64,000 nt of DNA from contig NZ_SJOH01000006.1 in assembly GCF_004331285.1 (NCBI RefSeq), positions 62,001 through 126,000 of the forward strand, read 5' to 3'. The notes beneath the pieces were generated by a model. It had not been told where the DNA came from. It was given only the letters and a program-made list of their open reading frames with translations, and did no database searches. This stretch comes from Acinetobacter sp. ANC 3781. Lineage in GTDB: Bacteria > Pseudomonadota > Gammaproteobacteria > Pseudomonadales > Moraxellaceae. This document shows positions 38,657 through 48,174 of the stretch, in pieces. A program made the translations under genes and the position numbers. The first letter of the stretch is position 1. Every line of letters begins with the position of its first letter.

Positions 38657-40168
38657 TTTATATTTTTTTTGGTCATATAGACATAATAGCTTTTTAAAAT
38701 TTAATTCACGGTTTGAATTGAAAGATTGTAAATAGTGCTCTAAATCATCAAGTGTAATTTTATCGTTATATATTAAGCAAAAAATACATTCAATCTTATA
38801 GCTTTCAGCCACGATGTCTGTCTTTAAAACATCTTCTATCGTTGCAAAACCTAGAGTTAAATATTTCGTACAGTTAATTGATCTGAGCAGCTCTTCAATT
38901 TTTCTATCTTGTTGCTGTTGTAATACAGTCAATTTCGATAAACCATTATAAATCGATGAAAATCCATATATTGGAAACCAATGCGATTTAGAGATTTTCA
39001 TATCATCAATTAACTTAATTAATGATTCATCTTTCTTATGTAATATATCAAAATAGTCTTCAATTAATTGTGAAGGCTCCTTGTAGGTATATTCAATTTT
39101 AGTCTTTGTAACTGGCGAAATAGCTAATATTTTCTCTGAATTTTTGAGATCATCAATGTCTTCAGCGATACTTACTTTAATTGAGCCACCTGATGTGATC
39201 TCTTTCACAGTATCTAGCACTCTCTTTACTTGATATGCTGTCACTGGTAGGCTCAGACCTTCGATAGCCTTATATATATCTATGTAATTATCAGTTTTAA
39301 TTTTATTGATTCTTATTGTATTACCATCTACATCAATATCATGATCAAGTACATCTAAAGAGTCTGATCCTTCGGTATATTCAACCAGCAAAAAATTATT
39401 TCTAATTCGATCTGCTTCTCGTGAATTAAGCTGCACATATTTATAAATAGTACTCAAAATTTTCTTAATATTAATATCATTCACACTATAACCAATAAAA
39501 ATTATAGGGTTATGTACAAATATTGAGATTAACTGTGCGCGTATTAAATCATAACGATCATCAAAGTCATCATAATCTTCTGTTGTAAAAACTAATCCTT
39601 CGGGTTCTTCAATAGATCCATGAATTTTATAAACAGAACCATAAGGATTACTTAATAGAATATTATTTCCAACTAATGCATCAAACTGCGTAATATGTTC
39701 GATTAACTGATCATAGTTAGTTGTAATAATTGAAGAAATATTTTTAGACAATTGTTTTATAATCTCAATCTCTTCTTCCTTAGCTTCTTTAAGTTTTAAG
39801 TCTTTTAAAAGGTAAGAAATATATATCTTAAACTTATCTGATGATATTCCTTCATCTGCCTTTTTGTAGTATTCATCATTAATGTCTTTAAATTTACCAT
39901 TTCGATTTTCAGTAGTAGATGCTACTTTGTTGAACTCTTTTTGAAGAAGGCTGGCTAACTTCATAAAGTCATATTTATCAGTTTTCCTGTCGTAAACTTG
40001 ACCTTTTAGATCATGAAAATATTCATTATCACCTTTAATTTCGAAAGCAATGGCTTTTAATAAATTTTCCCAAGAATAGGAATTCTTCAAATAGCGCAAA
40101 CTAAAGCCAGTACCAAGGAAAAGTACTGGATGATTTTCATATTTATTAATAAAATCAAAAATGTCCAT
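38654..40168 (-). CDS. Stand-alone SIR2-domain protein, probable anti-phage NADase
   Basis: A 504-residue cytoplasmic protein. Its N-terminal half is a SIR2-like domain: NAD-loop VLFLGTGFSLRYL (15-27), SSIITTNYDQLIEH (145-158) with Asn151, YKIHGSI (180-186) with His183, and FIGYSVND (224-231). Asn and His in these contexts are the catalytic pair of defence sirtuins such as ThsA and DSR2, which destroy NAD+ in infected cells. The C-terminal half (about 300-504) is helical and unrecognised; it may sense infection or oligomerise. The gene is visibly more AT-rich than its neighbours, stands alone, has no good ribosome site and abuts the metH terminator, all consistent with horizontal gain. Function is inferred. 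Confidence 0.8.
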   Translation of the reverse strand: MDIFDFINKYENHPVLFLGTGFSLRYLKNSYSWENLLKAIAFEIKGDNEYFHDLKGQVYDRKTDKYDFMKLASLLQKEFNKVASTTENRNGKFKDINDEYYKKADEGISSDKFKIYISYLLKDLKLKEAKEEEIEIIKQLSKNISSIITTNYDQLIEHITQFDALVGNNILLSNPYGSVYKIHGSIEEPEGLVFTTEDYDDFDDRYDLIRAQLISIFVHNPIIFIGYSVNDINIKKILSTIYKYVQLNSREADRIRNNFLLVEYTEGSDSLDVLDHDIDVDGNTIRINKIKTDNYIDIYKAIEGLSLPVTAYQVKRVLDTVKEITSGGSIKVSIAEDIDDLKNSEKILAISPVTKTKIEYTYKEPSQLIEDYFDILHKKDESLIKLIDDMKISKSHWFPIYGFSSIYNGLSKLTVLQQQQDRKIEELLRSINCTKYLTLGFATIEDVLKTDIVAESYKIECIFCLIYNDKITLDDLEHYLQSFNSNRELNFKKLLCLYDQKKYK

Positions 40169-40437
40169 AGTTTTTTACATTAATCAATTCTAAAGTATTT
40201 CTGTTTTATACCACTAAAAAAATATAACTACCATAATTTAGTAGCTTCCTATTGATTACCTTTATCGCTCTAAATCGGCTCTTTTCCAATCCCCCTTCCC
40301 CAAACCCTCCATTTTTTTACATTTTAACTCTGCAATCTCAGGCACTTTCAATAATAATAGGGCAATAAATTTATCTCCTAAATTCATAACTATTGGTGTT
40401 TAAACATACTAAAACAACTATTTCAAATCAATAGAAA

Positions 40438-41655
40438 TCAATAGATAGATAAAGGCGTATTACTCACTAACTCTAGGTAATTTCTCACCTGATTTCTGCC
40501 CTGCCGTTTAGCCAAATATAAGGCCCGATCGGCCAAACGAATGGTCTGTTCTTTATTTAAATGGCTTTGAGAGAGTGCTACACCAAAACTTGCACTTATT
40601 TTTAAAATCTCTTCTGTTTCTAGCTGAATTTCTTCCTGTTCAATTATTTTACGACAACGTTCTGCAATCTCTATGGCTTGCTGTAAATTTTGCTCTTTTA
40701 AAATCAAAATAAATTCTTCACCACCAAAACGCCCCACGATATCCTGCTCCCGTGTAGTAGCACATAAAATTGCAGCAACGCGTTGCAAAACCATATCTCC
40801 AACTTCATGGCCATATTGGTCATTAATTTTTTTAAAATGATCCAAATCCAGTAAAATTACCGCATACGCTGTTTTTTTCTTACGTTCTAAAGCGGTGAGC
40901 TGTTCACCAACATGACGACGATTAAATACATTGGTCAAGACATCGGTCTGGCTCATTCTTTTAATATTTCTTTCACGTCGACGCCATTGCGAAAGCAAAA
41001 TTTCAAAAAACAAAATCGAAACCAGCAAGATCGGCAGATAGACTTCCGCCATACTTCCGATCCAGAATTCATTATGATAGAACTCCCCATGAGTAAGTGC
41101 ATCACTAAACACAGGCGCGTAACGAATCATCCCATTAAAAGTTAAATAACAAACAATAATGGTAAATATAAGAGCAGGAATCGCAATACTATAAATGATG
41201 AGTCGTGAATAAAAGACCAAGCCAATCAGAACGATATTAACAAATCCGGCAATGGTAGCAGGGCTGTAAATACCCACGGTATAGCCTGCATAAATCATAG
41301 TGCCACCAAAAAATATCGGTGAAAAATGAGAAATAAATTTACGGAATCTTTTATTCCGCTTATATCTGAAACTCAGTACTACCAACAACATGAAAAACAA
41401 TAAAGTAATAAACACGGTAAGCATACGGATGAAAAAAAAGTCCGTATTAATCCAGACAGCATTTTCTGCTGAGAAATAGCTCACCAGATACCATTTAATT
41501 GCACTGACTTGGCAAAATGCACCGAAAACCAGAAGCAATACTCCTTTATCAAAATCAGGCCAGTTAATAATTAAATTATCTGATTCGAGTAGGTGAAATC
41601 TAAATCTGCCCCAATAATGAAAAATCAATGTATATATTTTTCTAAACAAGTTCAT
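40438..41655 (-). CDS. Membrane diguanylate cyclase (GGDEF) with I-site
   Basis: A 405-residue inner-membrane protein. Residues 35-225 contain about six membrane segments with short loops, a MASE-like sensor of unknown input. The C-terminal GGDEF domain (about 235-395) has the active site GGEEF at 311-315 and an RxxD inhibitory site (REQD, 302-305) exactly five residues before it, so it should make c-di-GMP and be limited by product. It is probably monocistronic. Confidence 0.93.
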   Translation of the reverse strand: MNLFRKIYTLIFHYWGRFRFHLLESDNLIINWPDFDKGVLLLVFGAFCQVSAIKWYLVSYFSAENAVWINTDFFFIRMLTVFITLLFFMLLVVLSFRYKRNKRFRKFISHFSPIFFGGTMIYAGYTVGIYSPATIAGFVNIVLIGLVFYSRLIIYSIAIPALIFTIIVCYLTFNGMIRYAPVFSDALTHGEFYHNEFWIGSMAEVYLPILLVSILFFEILLSQWRRRERNIKRMSQTDVLTNVFNRRHVGEQLTALERKKKTAYAVILLDLDHFKKINDQYGHEVGDMVLQRVAAILCATTREQDIVGRFGGEEFILILKEQNLQQAIEIAERCRKIIEQEEIQLETEEILKISASFGVALSQSHLNKEQTIRLADRALYLAKRQGRNQVRNYLELVSNTPLSIY

Positions 41656-41732
41656 ATACTTAATTACTATATTTATAATTTATAAATTTTTATTACTTTA
41701 TCTTTATAGCACAAAAATTAAACAATGAAGAA

Positions 41733-42212
41733 TTATATCCGCTGAGTAAACAACACCCCATCTAAATGATCCACTTCATGCTGCACAATTCTTGCAGGGA
41801 AACCGGTATAGATCATTTCTATTTTTTGACCTTGCAATGTTAGATAACGCACTTTAATCGTTTCTGCTCGTGCCACTTGCCCACGCTCATCTGGAACACT
41901 TAAACAGCCCTCTTCACCTAGAACCAGTAACTCAGATTTTTCTAAAATTTCAGGGTTTACCATCACCACCGCATCCATTTCAGGCGCATCGGGATAACGT
42001 AGGTTAGAGCGTGAAGCGACAATAATCACCCGTTTCGAGACATAAACTTGAGGGGCTGCAATACCCACACCATTGCGCTGCATCATGGTGGTATGCATGG
42101 CTTCAGCAAGTTGATTTAACCAGTCACTATTCAGCTCCGACTTTGCAACTGTAGCCGCTGTTAAGGTCAAAATGATTTCACCACGCTGTGCAACAGGTAA
42201 AATGGTGCTCAT
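41733..42212 (-). CDS. def: Peptide deformylase
   Basis: Removes the N-formyl group from new proteins. The 159-residue enzyme has the three PDF motifs: GVGIAAPQ (48-55), EGCLS (101-105) with the metal-binding Cys, and HEVDH (145-149) with two metal His and the catalytic Glu. The gene is not next to fmt, so this is likely an additional copy and not the fmt-linked one (inference). It ends shortly after motif III, without the longer C-terminal helix of E. coli Def. Confidence 0.93.
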   Translation of the reverse strand: MSTILPVAQRGEIILTLTAATVAKSELNSDWLNQLAEAMHTTMMQRNGVGIAAPQVYVSKRVIIVASRSNLRYPDAPEMDAVVMVNPEILEKSELLVLGEEGCLSVPDERGQVARAETIKVRYLTLQGQKIEMIYTGFPARIVQHEVDHLDGVLFTQRI

Positions 42213-42435
42213 AAATTTAATCCTGACTTTGCTATAAAGCTCAACTCTATATTATTTTAAACCACAAATTTTGTATAAATCTTAGCGTCAAAAAGCAGAC
42301 TTTCATATTCTGTTTTTGGATACTTTTATTTCACCTTTTCTGCAAACCAGGGCGAGCTGTATATAAGCAAAAAATTAAGCCCATTTTAATTTTAGCTGGT
42401 TATAATCAGGCTAAATCTTTTATAAATATAAAATA

Positions 42436-42639
42436 ATGACCACAACCCAACTTCTTCTCGGCGTCCTGTTTAGTTCTATTGGCTTAGGCTATTTTCTGTA
42501 TGGAAAAAAGCAAAAAGTCACTGTGCCCTTGGTATGTGGCTTAGTCCTGATGATCTTCCCTTATTTTGTGGAAAATACTACGATGCTCACCCTGATCGGC
42601 ATCATCCTCTCAATTTTGCCTTACTTCGTAAAACTATAA
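42436..42639 (+). CDS. Small conserved two- or three-TM membrane protein
   Basis: A 67-residue, almost wholly hydrophobic protein: TTQLLLGVLFSSIGLGYFLYGKKQK, then two further hydrophobic stretches each ending in PYFV. Close relatives with the same GKKQK turn occur in many gammaproteobacteria and are sometimes labelled amino acid transport protein without evidence. It is monocistronic or precedes the transporter at 42762. Confidence 0.75.
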   Translation: MTTTQLLLGVLFSSIGLGYFLYGKKQKVTVPLVCGLVLMIFPYFVENTTMLTLIGIILSILPYFVKL

Positions 42640-42761
42640 TATCTAGACAGATCATGAAGGACTATTCATAAATTTAAGTTGTCATACCTAAAAGAAAGAT
42701 TGATTTTTTATATCAATAGCAATTGATTAAAATCAAAACTTTATCATCATTTGTAGCGCCA

Positions 42762-44102
42762 ATGACCCATATAACCAGCACGGAAGCAGCTGCACGTCTA
42801 AGCAGTGAAGATAAACGCACCCTTGGACTTTCCTCACTCGGTGGCGCACTTGAATTCTACGACTTCGTCATTTATGTCTTTTACGCCAAAATTATCTCAG
42901 AGCTGTTTTTCCCGAGTGGCTTAAGTCCTTTTTGGGCTATGCTGAATACTTACGGTATTTTTGCCGCAGGTTACTTCTTCCGCCCTCTTGGTGGCGTCGT
43001 CATGGCTCATTTTGGTGATTTGATTGGACGTAAACGCTTATTCAGCCTGTCCATTTTACTGATGGCACTCCCGACCTTAATGATTGGTGTAATGCCGACC
43101 TTTGAAAGTATCGGATATGCCGCGCCCTTATTATTATTGCTGATGCGCGTAGTACAAGGCATTGCCATTGGTGGAGAAATTCCTGCGGCCTGGACTTTCG
43201 TATCCGAGCATGTCCCCGCAAGAAAAATTGGTTTTGCTAACGGCCTACTCACCGCAGGCTTATCTTTAGGGATTTTACTCGGCGCCTTGATGTCCTTGTT
43301 TATTTCTATCAAGTTTTCAGAAACACAAATTCATGACTGGGCATGGCGTGTTCCCTTTATTGCAGGTGGTATTTTTGGTTTAGTCGCACTTTATTTGCGT
43401 AGCTATTTAAAAGAAACGCCCGTATTTAAAGCCATGCAGGCGCGTAAAGAACTTTCCAAAGAAATGCCGGTAAAACAGGTTTTAGCAGAACATAAAACCG
43501 CGGTGGTGATTGGAATGTTGTTTACCTGGTTCCTAACTGCTTGCGTAGTGGTACTGATTTTAGCCATGCATAACTTATTGGTCGGTGCTTTTGGTTTTGA
43601 ACGCGCCGATGCCTTTAAAATGCAAAGTGCCGCAATTGTCATGCAAATGTTGGGTTGTATTCTGGCAGGACTTTTAGCTGACCGTTTTGGCGCAGGCAAA
43701 GTGATTTTATTCGGCTCACTTGCTGTCGCGATCATTGCGGGTGTTTTCTATAACAGCCTCGGACATGTCGCTCCATCCACCGTGTTTATGCTTTACATGT
43801 TGCTTGGATTATTTTCAGGAACTGTGGGCATGGTGTCTTACAGTATGGTGAAAATGTTCCCGGCTCAAATCCGCTTCTCGGGTATTTCATTTTCCTATAA
43901 TGTGGCCTATGCCATAGCTGGCGGTATTACTTTGCCATTGGTGCAATGGTTAAGCCTGTATAGCAACATTGGCGCAATGTATTACATTTGGGTGGTATGT
44001 GTGGTCTCGTTCTTTACCGCGATGCTGTATAGAGCTAAATTTGAAAAAATGGACGTCGTAGCCTCTGCAGTTTCTACACCGCACAATCCAGTGCAAGATT
44101 AA
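42762..44102 (+). CDS. MFS transporter, metabolite:H+ symporter (MHS) family
   Basis: A 446-residue inner-membrane transporter with twelve hydrophobic segments. MHS features include GALEFYDFVIYVFYAKIISE in the first helix, DLIGRKRLF between helices 2 and 3, and RVVQGIAIGGEIPAAWTFV in helix 4. Relatives (ProP, ShiA, KgtP) import carboxylates, betaines or aromatic acids; the substrate here cannot be predicted. The ATG at 42762 is used because the in-frame TTG at 42723 adds residues unlike the family. Confidence 0.9.
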   Translation: MTHITSTEAAARLSSEDKRTLGLSSLGGALEFYDFVIYVFYAKIISELFFPSGLSPFWAMLNTYGIFAAGYFFRPLGGVVMAHFGDLIGRKRLFSLSILLMALPTLMIGVMPTFESIGYAAPLLLLLMRVVQGIAIGGEIPAAWTFVSEHVPARKIGFANGLLTAGLSLGILLGALMSLFISIKFSETQIHDWAWRVPFIAGGIFGLVALYLRSYLKETPVFKAMQARKELSKEMPVKQVLAEHKTAVVIGMLFTWFLTACVVVLILAMHNLLVGAFGFERADAFKMQSAAIVMQMLGCILAGLLADRFGAGKVILFGSLAVAIIAGVFYNSLGHVAPSTVFMLYMLLGLFSGTVGMVSYSMVKMFPAQIRFSGISFSYNVAYAIAGGITLPLVQWLSLYSNIGAMYYIWVVCVVSFFTAMLYRAKFEKMDVVASAVSTPHNPVQD

Positions 44103-44543
44103 TCATTAATAAAAGACCAATAAAAGAAAAGCCCTTGATTAAAATAGTGCTGATCAGTTAGGGAGTTTTTAAAATAAACTCCTTAACTTTTGGTTTATTC
44201 ACTGCAGATTATTATTTTAAGTCAAAAATTTGAAGTTTTTGCTTGTTTTGCGGAATAGTGTTTTTCCTTAACAATAATGATTAGCCCAAATATATATTTT
44301 GCGTGCGTAAGAATAGTATTTTTTCATCGCAAAACCCGTCTACTGCTTAAATTAAGAAAAATTGCAAAAACTGTATTTTTTAAATTTAGTTTTGCCTTGT
44401 ACTGTAAACAAAGCATGGCTTTGTTCTTGCTCAAGTTATGAATGACATTTTCATGTATCAAATAACATATTGAATTCAAAATAAAAAATGCCAGTCAATT
44501 TCTTAAAAAACTGGCATTAATTTATTAAAAAGCTTTTTTATCA
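44103..44543. other. Non-coding spacer between convergent genes
   Basis: About 440 AT-rich bases without a supported gene; the only structure seen is the terminator at 44482-44519. The length is unusual for a gap between convergent genes and may hide a lost gene or a small RNA, but nothing supports either. Confidence 0.45.
44482..44519 (-). terminator. Terminator after the DUF2505 gene
   Basis: AATGCCAGT and ACTGGCATT form a stem across a long AT-rich loop, with a T tract on the minus strand. Confidence 0.7.
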
Positions 44544-45041
44544 TTAAGCAGAGAGGTTTTTCTTTAATTCATCTTCAACAATCTGAATCTCCAAATCACT
44601 GAACTTACGAATTTCACCTTCCGCATGTTTTTCTAGCATACCGGCAATCAAAGGAACTTTGACTTTTACCTGCCAGTTTAATGTGAGGTGAATTTGCTGG
44701 TCGTCCCCAGTTACTGAACGTTCACAATTTGCTTCTAAAGGTAGATTTGCACCCAATTCTATGGTCGATGTTAAAGCTTCCAAATTAGTGATATCGGTAC
44801 GCTTCAAACGGAAAGCATCTTTGAGCAGTTTTTTTGCGATCTCCGGAATATTCACATCTAAATTATATGCACGGCGCAAAGTATAGGTACCGCCCTGAAT
44901 CCTAGATTCAATAATTTCTAATTTTTCACCTGGAATACGTCTGCACACGGCTTCGTGCAAAGCTGTATCTGCTGCAAGTCTTTTAAAGTCGTCAATTGAA
45001 ACGCCCTGAATTGTGGAGTTCACAGTAAAACGATGTGCCAT
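44544..45041 (-). CDS. DUF2505 domain protein
   Basis: A 165-residue protein opening with AHRFTVNSTIQGVSIDDFKRLAADTALHEAVCRRIPGE and alternating strands ending with a helix (FSDLEIQIVEDELKKNLSA). This matches the DUF2505 family, which has the Bet v1/SRPBCC-like lipid-binding shape and is found in Acinetobacter and actinobacteria. Function is unknown. It appears monocistronic. Confidence 0.85.
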   Translation of the reverse strand: MAHRFTVNSTIQGVSIDDFKRLAADTALHEAVCRRIPGEKLEIIESRIQGGTYTLRRAYNLDVNIPEIAKKLLKDAFRLKRTDITNLEALTSTIELGANLPLEANCERSVTGDDQQIHLTLNWQVKVKVPLIAGMLEKHAEGEIRKFSDLEIQIVEDELKKNLSA

Positions 45042-45175
45042 CTTTCTATCCTTATTTTTTATTGGTTATTTTGAATACTTATAAACCATTCAATCATCAC
45101 TAAGCTAGTGCCTTTGGTCGCTGTTTATTTAATTGAATTTTAGTGACACTGTCATTGACCGCCCATAACAAACTA

Positions 45176-45448
45176 TTAATCATATATGCCACAGCGTATT
45201 TCAATTTGCTCAGAACAGGAAATACTGAGGAAATGGTTTCTATATTCAATGATTGCATAGAATTGCTCGGCACCATCATCCAGGCCTGTAGCTGCCCAGG
45301 TGCTGCCTTTGGGAAAATGATTCAACCATTCAGCCTTATAAAAATCAGAGACTGAATCGAAGTTAATATAGTCAGCAGGCGCAGCTAGAATCCGAGATGC
45401 CATTTCATCAAATTGCGTCAATTGATGTTGCATAAAATCAATCAGCAT
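45176..45448 (-). CDS. Uncharacterised 90-residue protein
   Basis: A small soluble protein with clear coding character (SVSDFYKAEWLNHFPKG, QFYAIIEYRNHFLSISC). No family recognised. It lies 30 bases after pnuC on the same strand, so it is likely the second gene of that operon. The ATG at 45448 is used; a TTG three codons earlier (45457) is possible. Confidence 0.68.
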   Translation of the reverse strand: MLIDFMQHQLTQFDEMASRILAAPADYINFDSVSDFYKAEWLNHFPKGSTWAATGLDDGAEQFYAIIEYRNHFLSISCSEQIEIRCGIYD

Positions 45449-45478
45449 AGCTGTCAATCCAAGTGCGCCATAAAAGAT

Positions 45479-46063
45479 TTATACACCCTTAAAATGAGTG
45501 ATTGCCTGTTTCTTTTTCACTTGTTCCCACTGCCACCAGCCAAAAGCCGCCAAGCCGACAAAGGCGGCATATAATCCCGCGGTCAGGAATAAATCTTTAT
45601 AAATAAACATACCCACATAAATGATATCGACAAAAACCCACAAAACCCAAGTGGCAATATGTTTACGACTGGTCCAATAGGTGGCCAGTAAACTAAACGC
45701 TGCCAATTGTGAGTCTAGCATCGGTACAGCTGCGTCGGTAAAGTGTTTTAAAGTTAAACCAAAAATCAAGCCACCCAATGCTGCAAGTGACATTTGTAGA
45801 ATCACTATTCTACGCGCAATCGGTTCTATCCGAATTTCATGATCTTGCTGTTTGCCTTTCAACCAGTGATAAAAACCATAAAAGTTTACCACCATAAAAA
45901 AGAACTGCAGGATGGTTTCACCATACAGCTTAAATTCATAAAACAGGTAGGCATATAAAACAAAGGCTGCGAAGTTGAACCACCAACACCACATATTGCG
46001 TTTAATGGTTAATGTCACACCAATAAGACTAATAATGACAGCAACAATTTCTAAAGGTGACAT
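45479..46063 (-). CDS. pnuC: Nicotinamide riboside/mononucleotide transporter PnuC
   Basis: A 194-residue inner-membrane protein with about seven hydrophobic segments. WWFNFAAFVLYAYLFYEFKLYGE and FFFMVVNFYGFYHWLKG are the conserved PnuC helices that bind the nicotinamide ring. It imports nicotinamide riboside for NAD synthesis. No nadR-type kinase gene is adjacent. It heads a probable two-gene operon with the small gene at 45176. Confidence 0.92.
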   Translation of the reverse strand: MSPLEIVAVIISLIGVTLTIKRNMWCWWFNFAAFVLYAYLFYEFKLYGETILQFFFMVVNFYGFYHWLKGKQQDHEIRIEPIARRIVILQMSLAALGGLIFGLTLKHFTDAAVPMLDSQLAAFSLLATYWTSRKHIATWVLWVFVDIIYVGMFIYKDLFLTAGLYAAFVGLAAFGWWQWEQVKKKQAITHFKGV

Positions 46064-46282
46064 AGCAACAAACAGACAGGCAAAGTGTGCTGCTATTATG
46101 AAAAAAATAACGCTGAACGCAAGATAAATTATATCAATTCAGTCCTTCAATCTGACCGATGCCACAGCTGTTTCGAACTCTAGGCGATCACTTCAATAGA
46201 GACTGAAATTAAATACCCAGATTTGACAGTTTTCTAAAGACCCTTTAAAAATATAAACAACGATCGAAGTAGAAGAATAAAA

Positions 46283-47068
46283 ATGTCACAACAACATGGA
46301 AAAGTCAGCCGGGAAATTCGCGGGTCGCTGTTCTTGATTGGACTCGACCGAATCACCAAAAGAAATGCCTTTGATAGCCATCTGATTCATGATTTATCCT
46401 TGGCCTTAACCGAATATGAAGATCATGCCGAATTACGCTGCGCTGTGATCTTTGCTCATGGCGATCACTTTACTGCGGGTCTGGATTTGGTTGAATTACA
46501 ACCCAGGCTGAGTAGCGGCATATTTAACTACAATGAGCATCAGATCAACCCATGGGGAACCAGCGGCCGTCAGCGAAAAAAGCCGATCATTGTTGCAGTA
46601 CAGGGCTTTTGTTACACCGCAGGGATCGAGCTGATGCTAAATGCCGATCTTGTGATTGCTCAGGACAATAGCCAGTTTGCACAAATGGAAGTGCAACGTG
46701 GTATTTTACCTTTCGGCGGTGCAACGGTGCGTTTTGTACAGGCAGCGGGCTGGTCTAAAGCCATGCGCTACTTGCTTACTGGAGATACGTTTGATGCCCA
46801 AACGGCACTGAACTTAAACCTGATCAATGAAATCACCACTGAAATGCCTCTTAACCGAGCGATTGAACTGGCGGAACGTATTGCCCAAGCTGCACCACTG
46901 GCAGTACAAGCCACGCTTGCTTCTGCTAAAGAGGCTGCCGAACATGGTGCAGAAACTGCATTTTCTCATTTACAACAGCACCTTACCCCCCTGTTAAATA
47001 CCCAGGATGCACAGGAAGGTGTCATGGCGATGCTGCAACGACGTACACCCGAATTTAAAGGTCAATGA
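46283..47068 (+). CDS. Enoyl-CoA hydratase/isomerase (crotonase) family protein
   Basis: A 261-residue crotonase-fold protein. The first oxyanion segment is HGDHFTAGLDLVEL (about 60-73) and the second IVAVQGFCYTAGIELMLNADLVIA (about 104-127), followed by QMEVQRGILPFGGA. It should act on an acyl-CoA in the cytoplasm. The substrate is not predictable, and GFCYTAG in place of the usual GxxxGGG makes it a less typical member. It is not in a fatty-acid oxidation operon. Confidence 0.88.
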   Translation: MSQQHGKVSREIRGSLFLIGLDRITKRNAFDSHLIHDLSLALTEYEDHAELRCAVIFAHGDHFTAGLDLVELQPRLSSGIFNYNEHQINPWGTSGRQRKKPIIVAVQGFCYTAGIELMLNADLVIAQDNSQFAQMEVQRGILPFGGATVRFVQAAGWSKAMRYLLTGDTFDAQTALNLNLINEITTEMPLNRAIELAERIAQAAPLAVQATLASAKEAAEHGAETAFSHLQQHLTPLLNTQDAQEGVMAMLQRRTPEFKGQ

Positions 47069-47340
47069 TTTATAAAAATGAACCATCCAAACTCCATAAA
47101 AAAGATTTTGCTATGCTACATCTGAACCCTACGCCCGAACCCCGACATTTTGAACAGTTTTATGAACATGCCGCGCAGTTTTTTAGTATGGGAGTCAAAG
47201 GTTGTTTAGTCATGAGGCTTTTTAATAAAGTCAAAATTTTAATCAACACAGTCTGGCCGATTATAAAGGAGCGATTTTAAGGTATCGCCTCAATGATGAC
47301 CTATTCTATTCCCGCCCGTAAAGCATATAGCCTTTTCTCA
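47065..47340 (+). pseudogene. Possible frameshifted gene remnant
   Basis: An ATG overlapping the crotonase stop (ATGA) opens a 71-codon frame ending at 47280 (FEQFYEHAAQFFSMGVKG). Another frame over 47240-47320 has protein-like content (HSLADYKGAILRYRLNDDL). The two could be halves of one broken reading frame. No family recognised; the first frame could equally be a real 57- to 71-residue protein or spurious. Confidence 0.3.
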
Positions 47341-47378
47341 TTGATCTAAAATATTTGACATTTGAATCCATCCTTTAA

Positions 47379-47861
47379 TCAAACGTGGCTAAGTGCATCT
47401 TTCATTTCAAATTTATGCTCATCCCCAAAACGGTCGACATAGGTATAAAACACCCCATAACGTCCAACATAATATTCCAAAGACTGATCGTAGAAAGTCC
47501 AGTAAATAGACCATTCATCTAAATCAAGCTTGCGAATTTGGCTATGCGTTTTGGCTGGCATTTTTTTTAATACCTCTTCTTGAACTACGATTGCCTGACT
47601 CAAATTTCGTTCGGCCAATTCGCGTTCAAAAAATATTTGGCAGACATCATCAAATAACTGTTGTTCGTATTCCTCCACTTCCTCAATACGTACTTCGTGG
47701 GCAGATAATGGCTTGGTTGATGTCACTGCTTGTTTATCTAAATCCGCTAAATGCTTGATTTTGAATTGTTGAAAATGTTGATTGATCTGAAATTTAAGAA
47801 CGACTTTCCAAAGCCCTATAAGCACAATGAAAAGACACAACCCCACGAGTATTTTTATCAT
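47379..47861 (-). CDS. Uncharacterised membrane-anchored protein
   Basis: A 160-residue protein with one N-terminal membrane segment (residues 2-20) and a charged soluble domain rich in Glu and Gln (RIEEVEEYEQQLFDDVCQ). The latter half has many aromatic residues (WSIYWTFYDQSLEYYVGRYG). No family recognised. It is monocistronic. Confidence 0.72.
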   Translation of the reverse strand: MIKILVGLCLFIVLIGLWKVVLKFQINQHFQQFKIKHLADLDKQAVTSTKPLSAHEVRIEEVEEYEQQLFDDVCQIFFERELAERNLSQAIVVQEEVLKKMPAKTHSQIRKLDLDEWSIYWTFYDQSLEYYVGRYGVFYTYVDRFGDEHKFEMKDALSHV

Positions 47862-48174
47862 AGCGACACTCTCACGAGTAAATAATTGTTATCTTTATGT
47901 TTATAAAACAAATTGAGTAAAAATCATACAATTTTTAAAATATTATGCAATAAAAAAATTTATGTAGAGAGTTTCTCTTCATGCTAGCCGTTCCATATTC
48001 TGCATATCTGCTTGTGCTCTGGTTTACTTTGGACATTCAAGTCATCAAGGCCACTTCATGACGTCTATTTTTTGCATGGGATGACTTTTTTTCTTGCCTG
48101 AAATAAGGAAAATCCAATCAATCCTGCCTCCAGTAAAAATTATTTTTCCTCATCACTATCCGAACAGATTATAG
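47862..48174. other. Non-coding spacer upstream of an EamA remnant
   Basis: About 310 bases with no intact frame. It may contain the eroded 5' part of the EamA transporter gene, but I could not trace a continuous frame. Confidence 0.4.
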
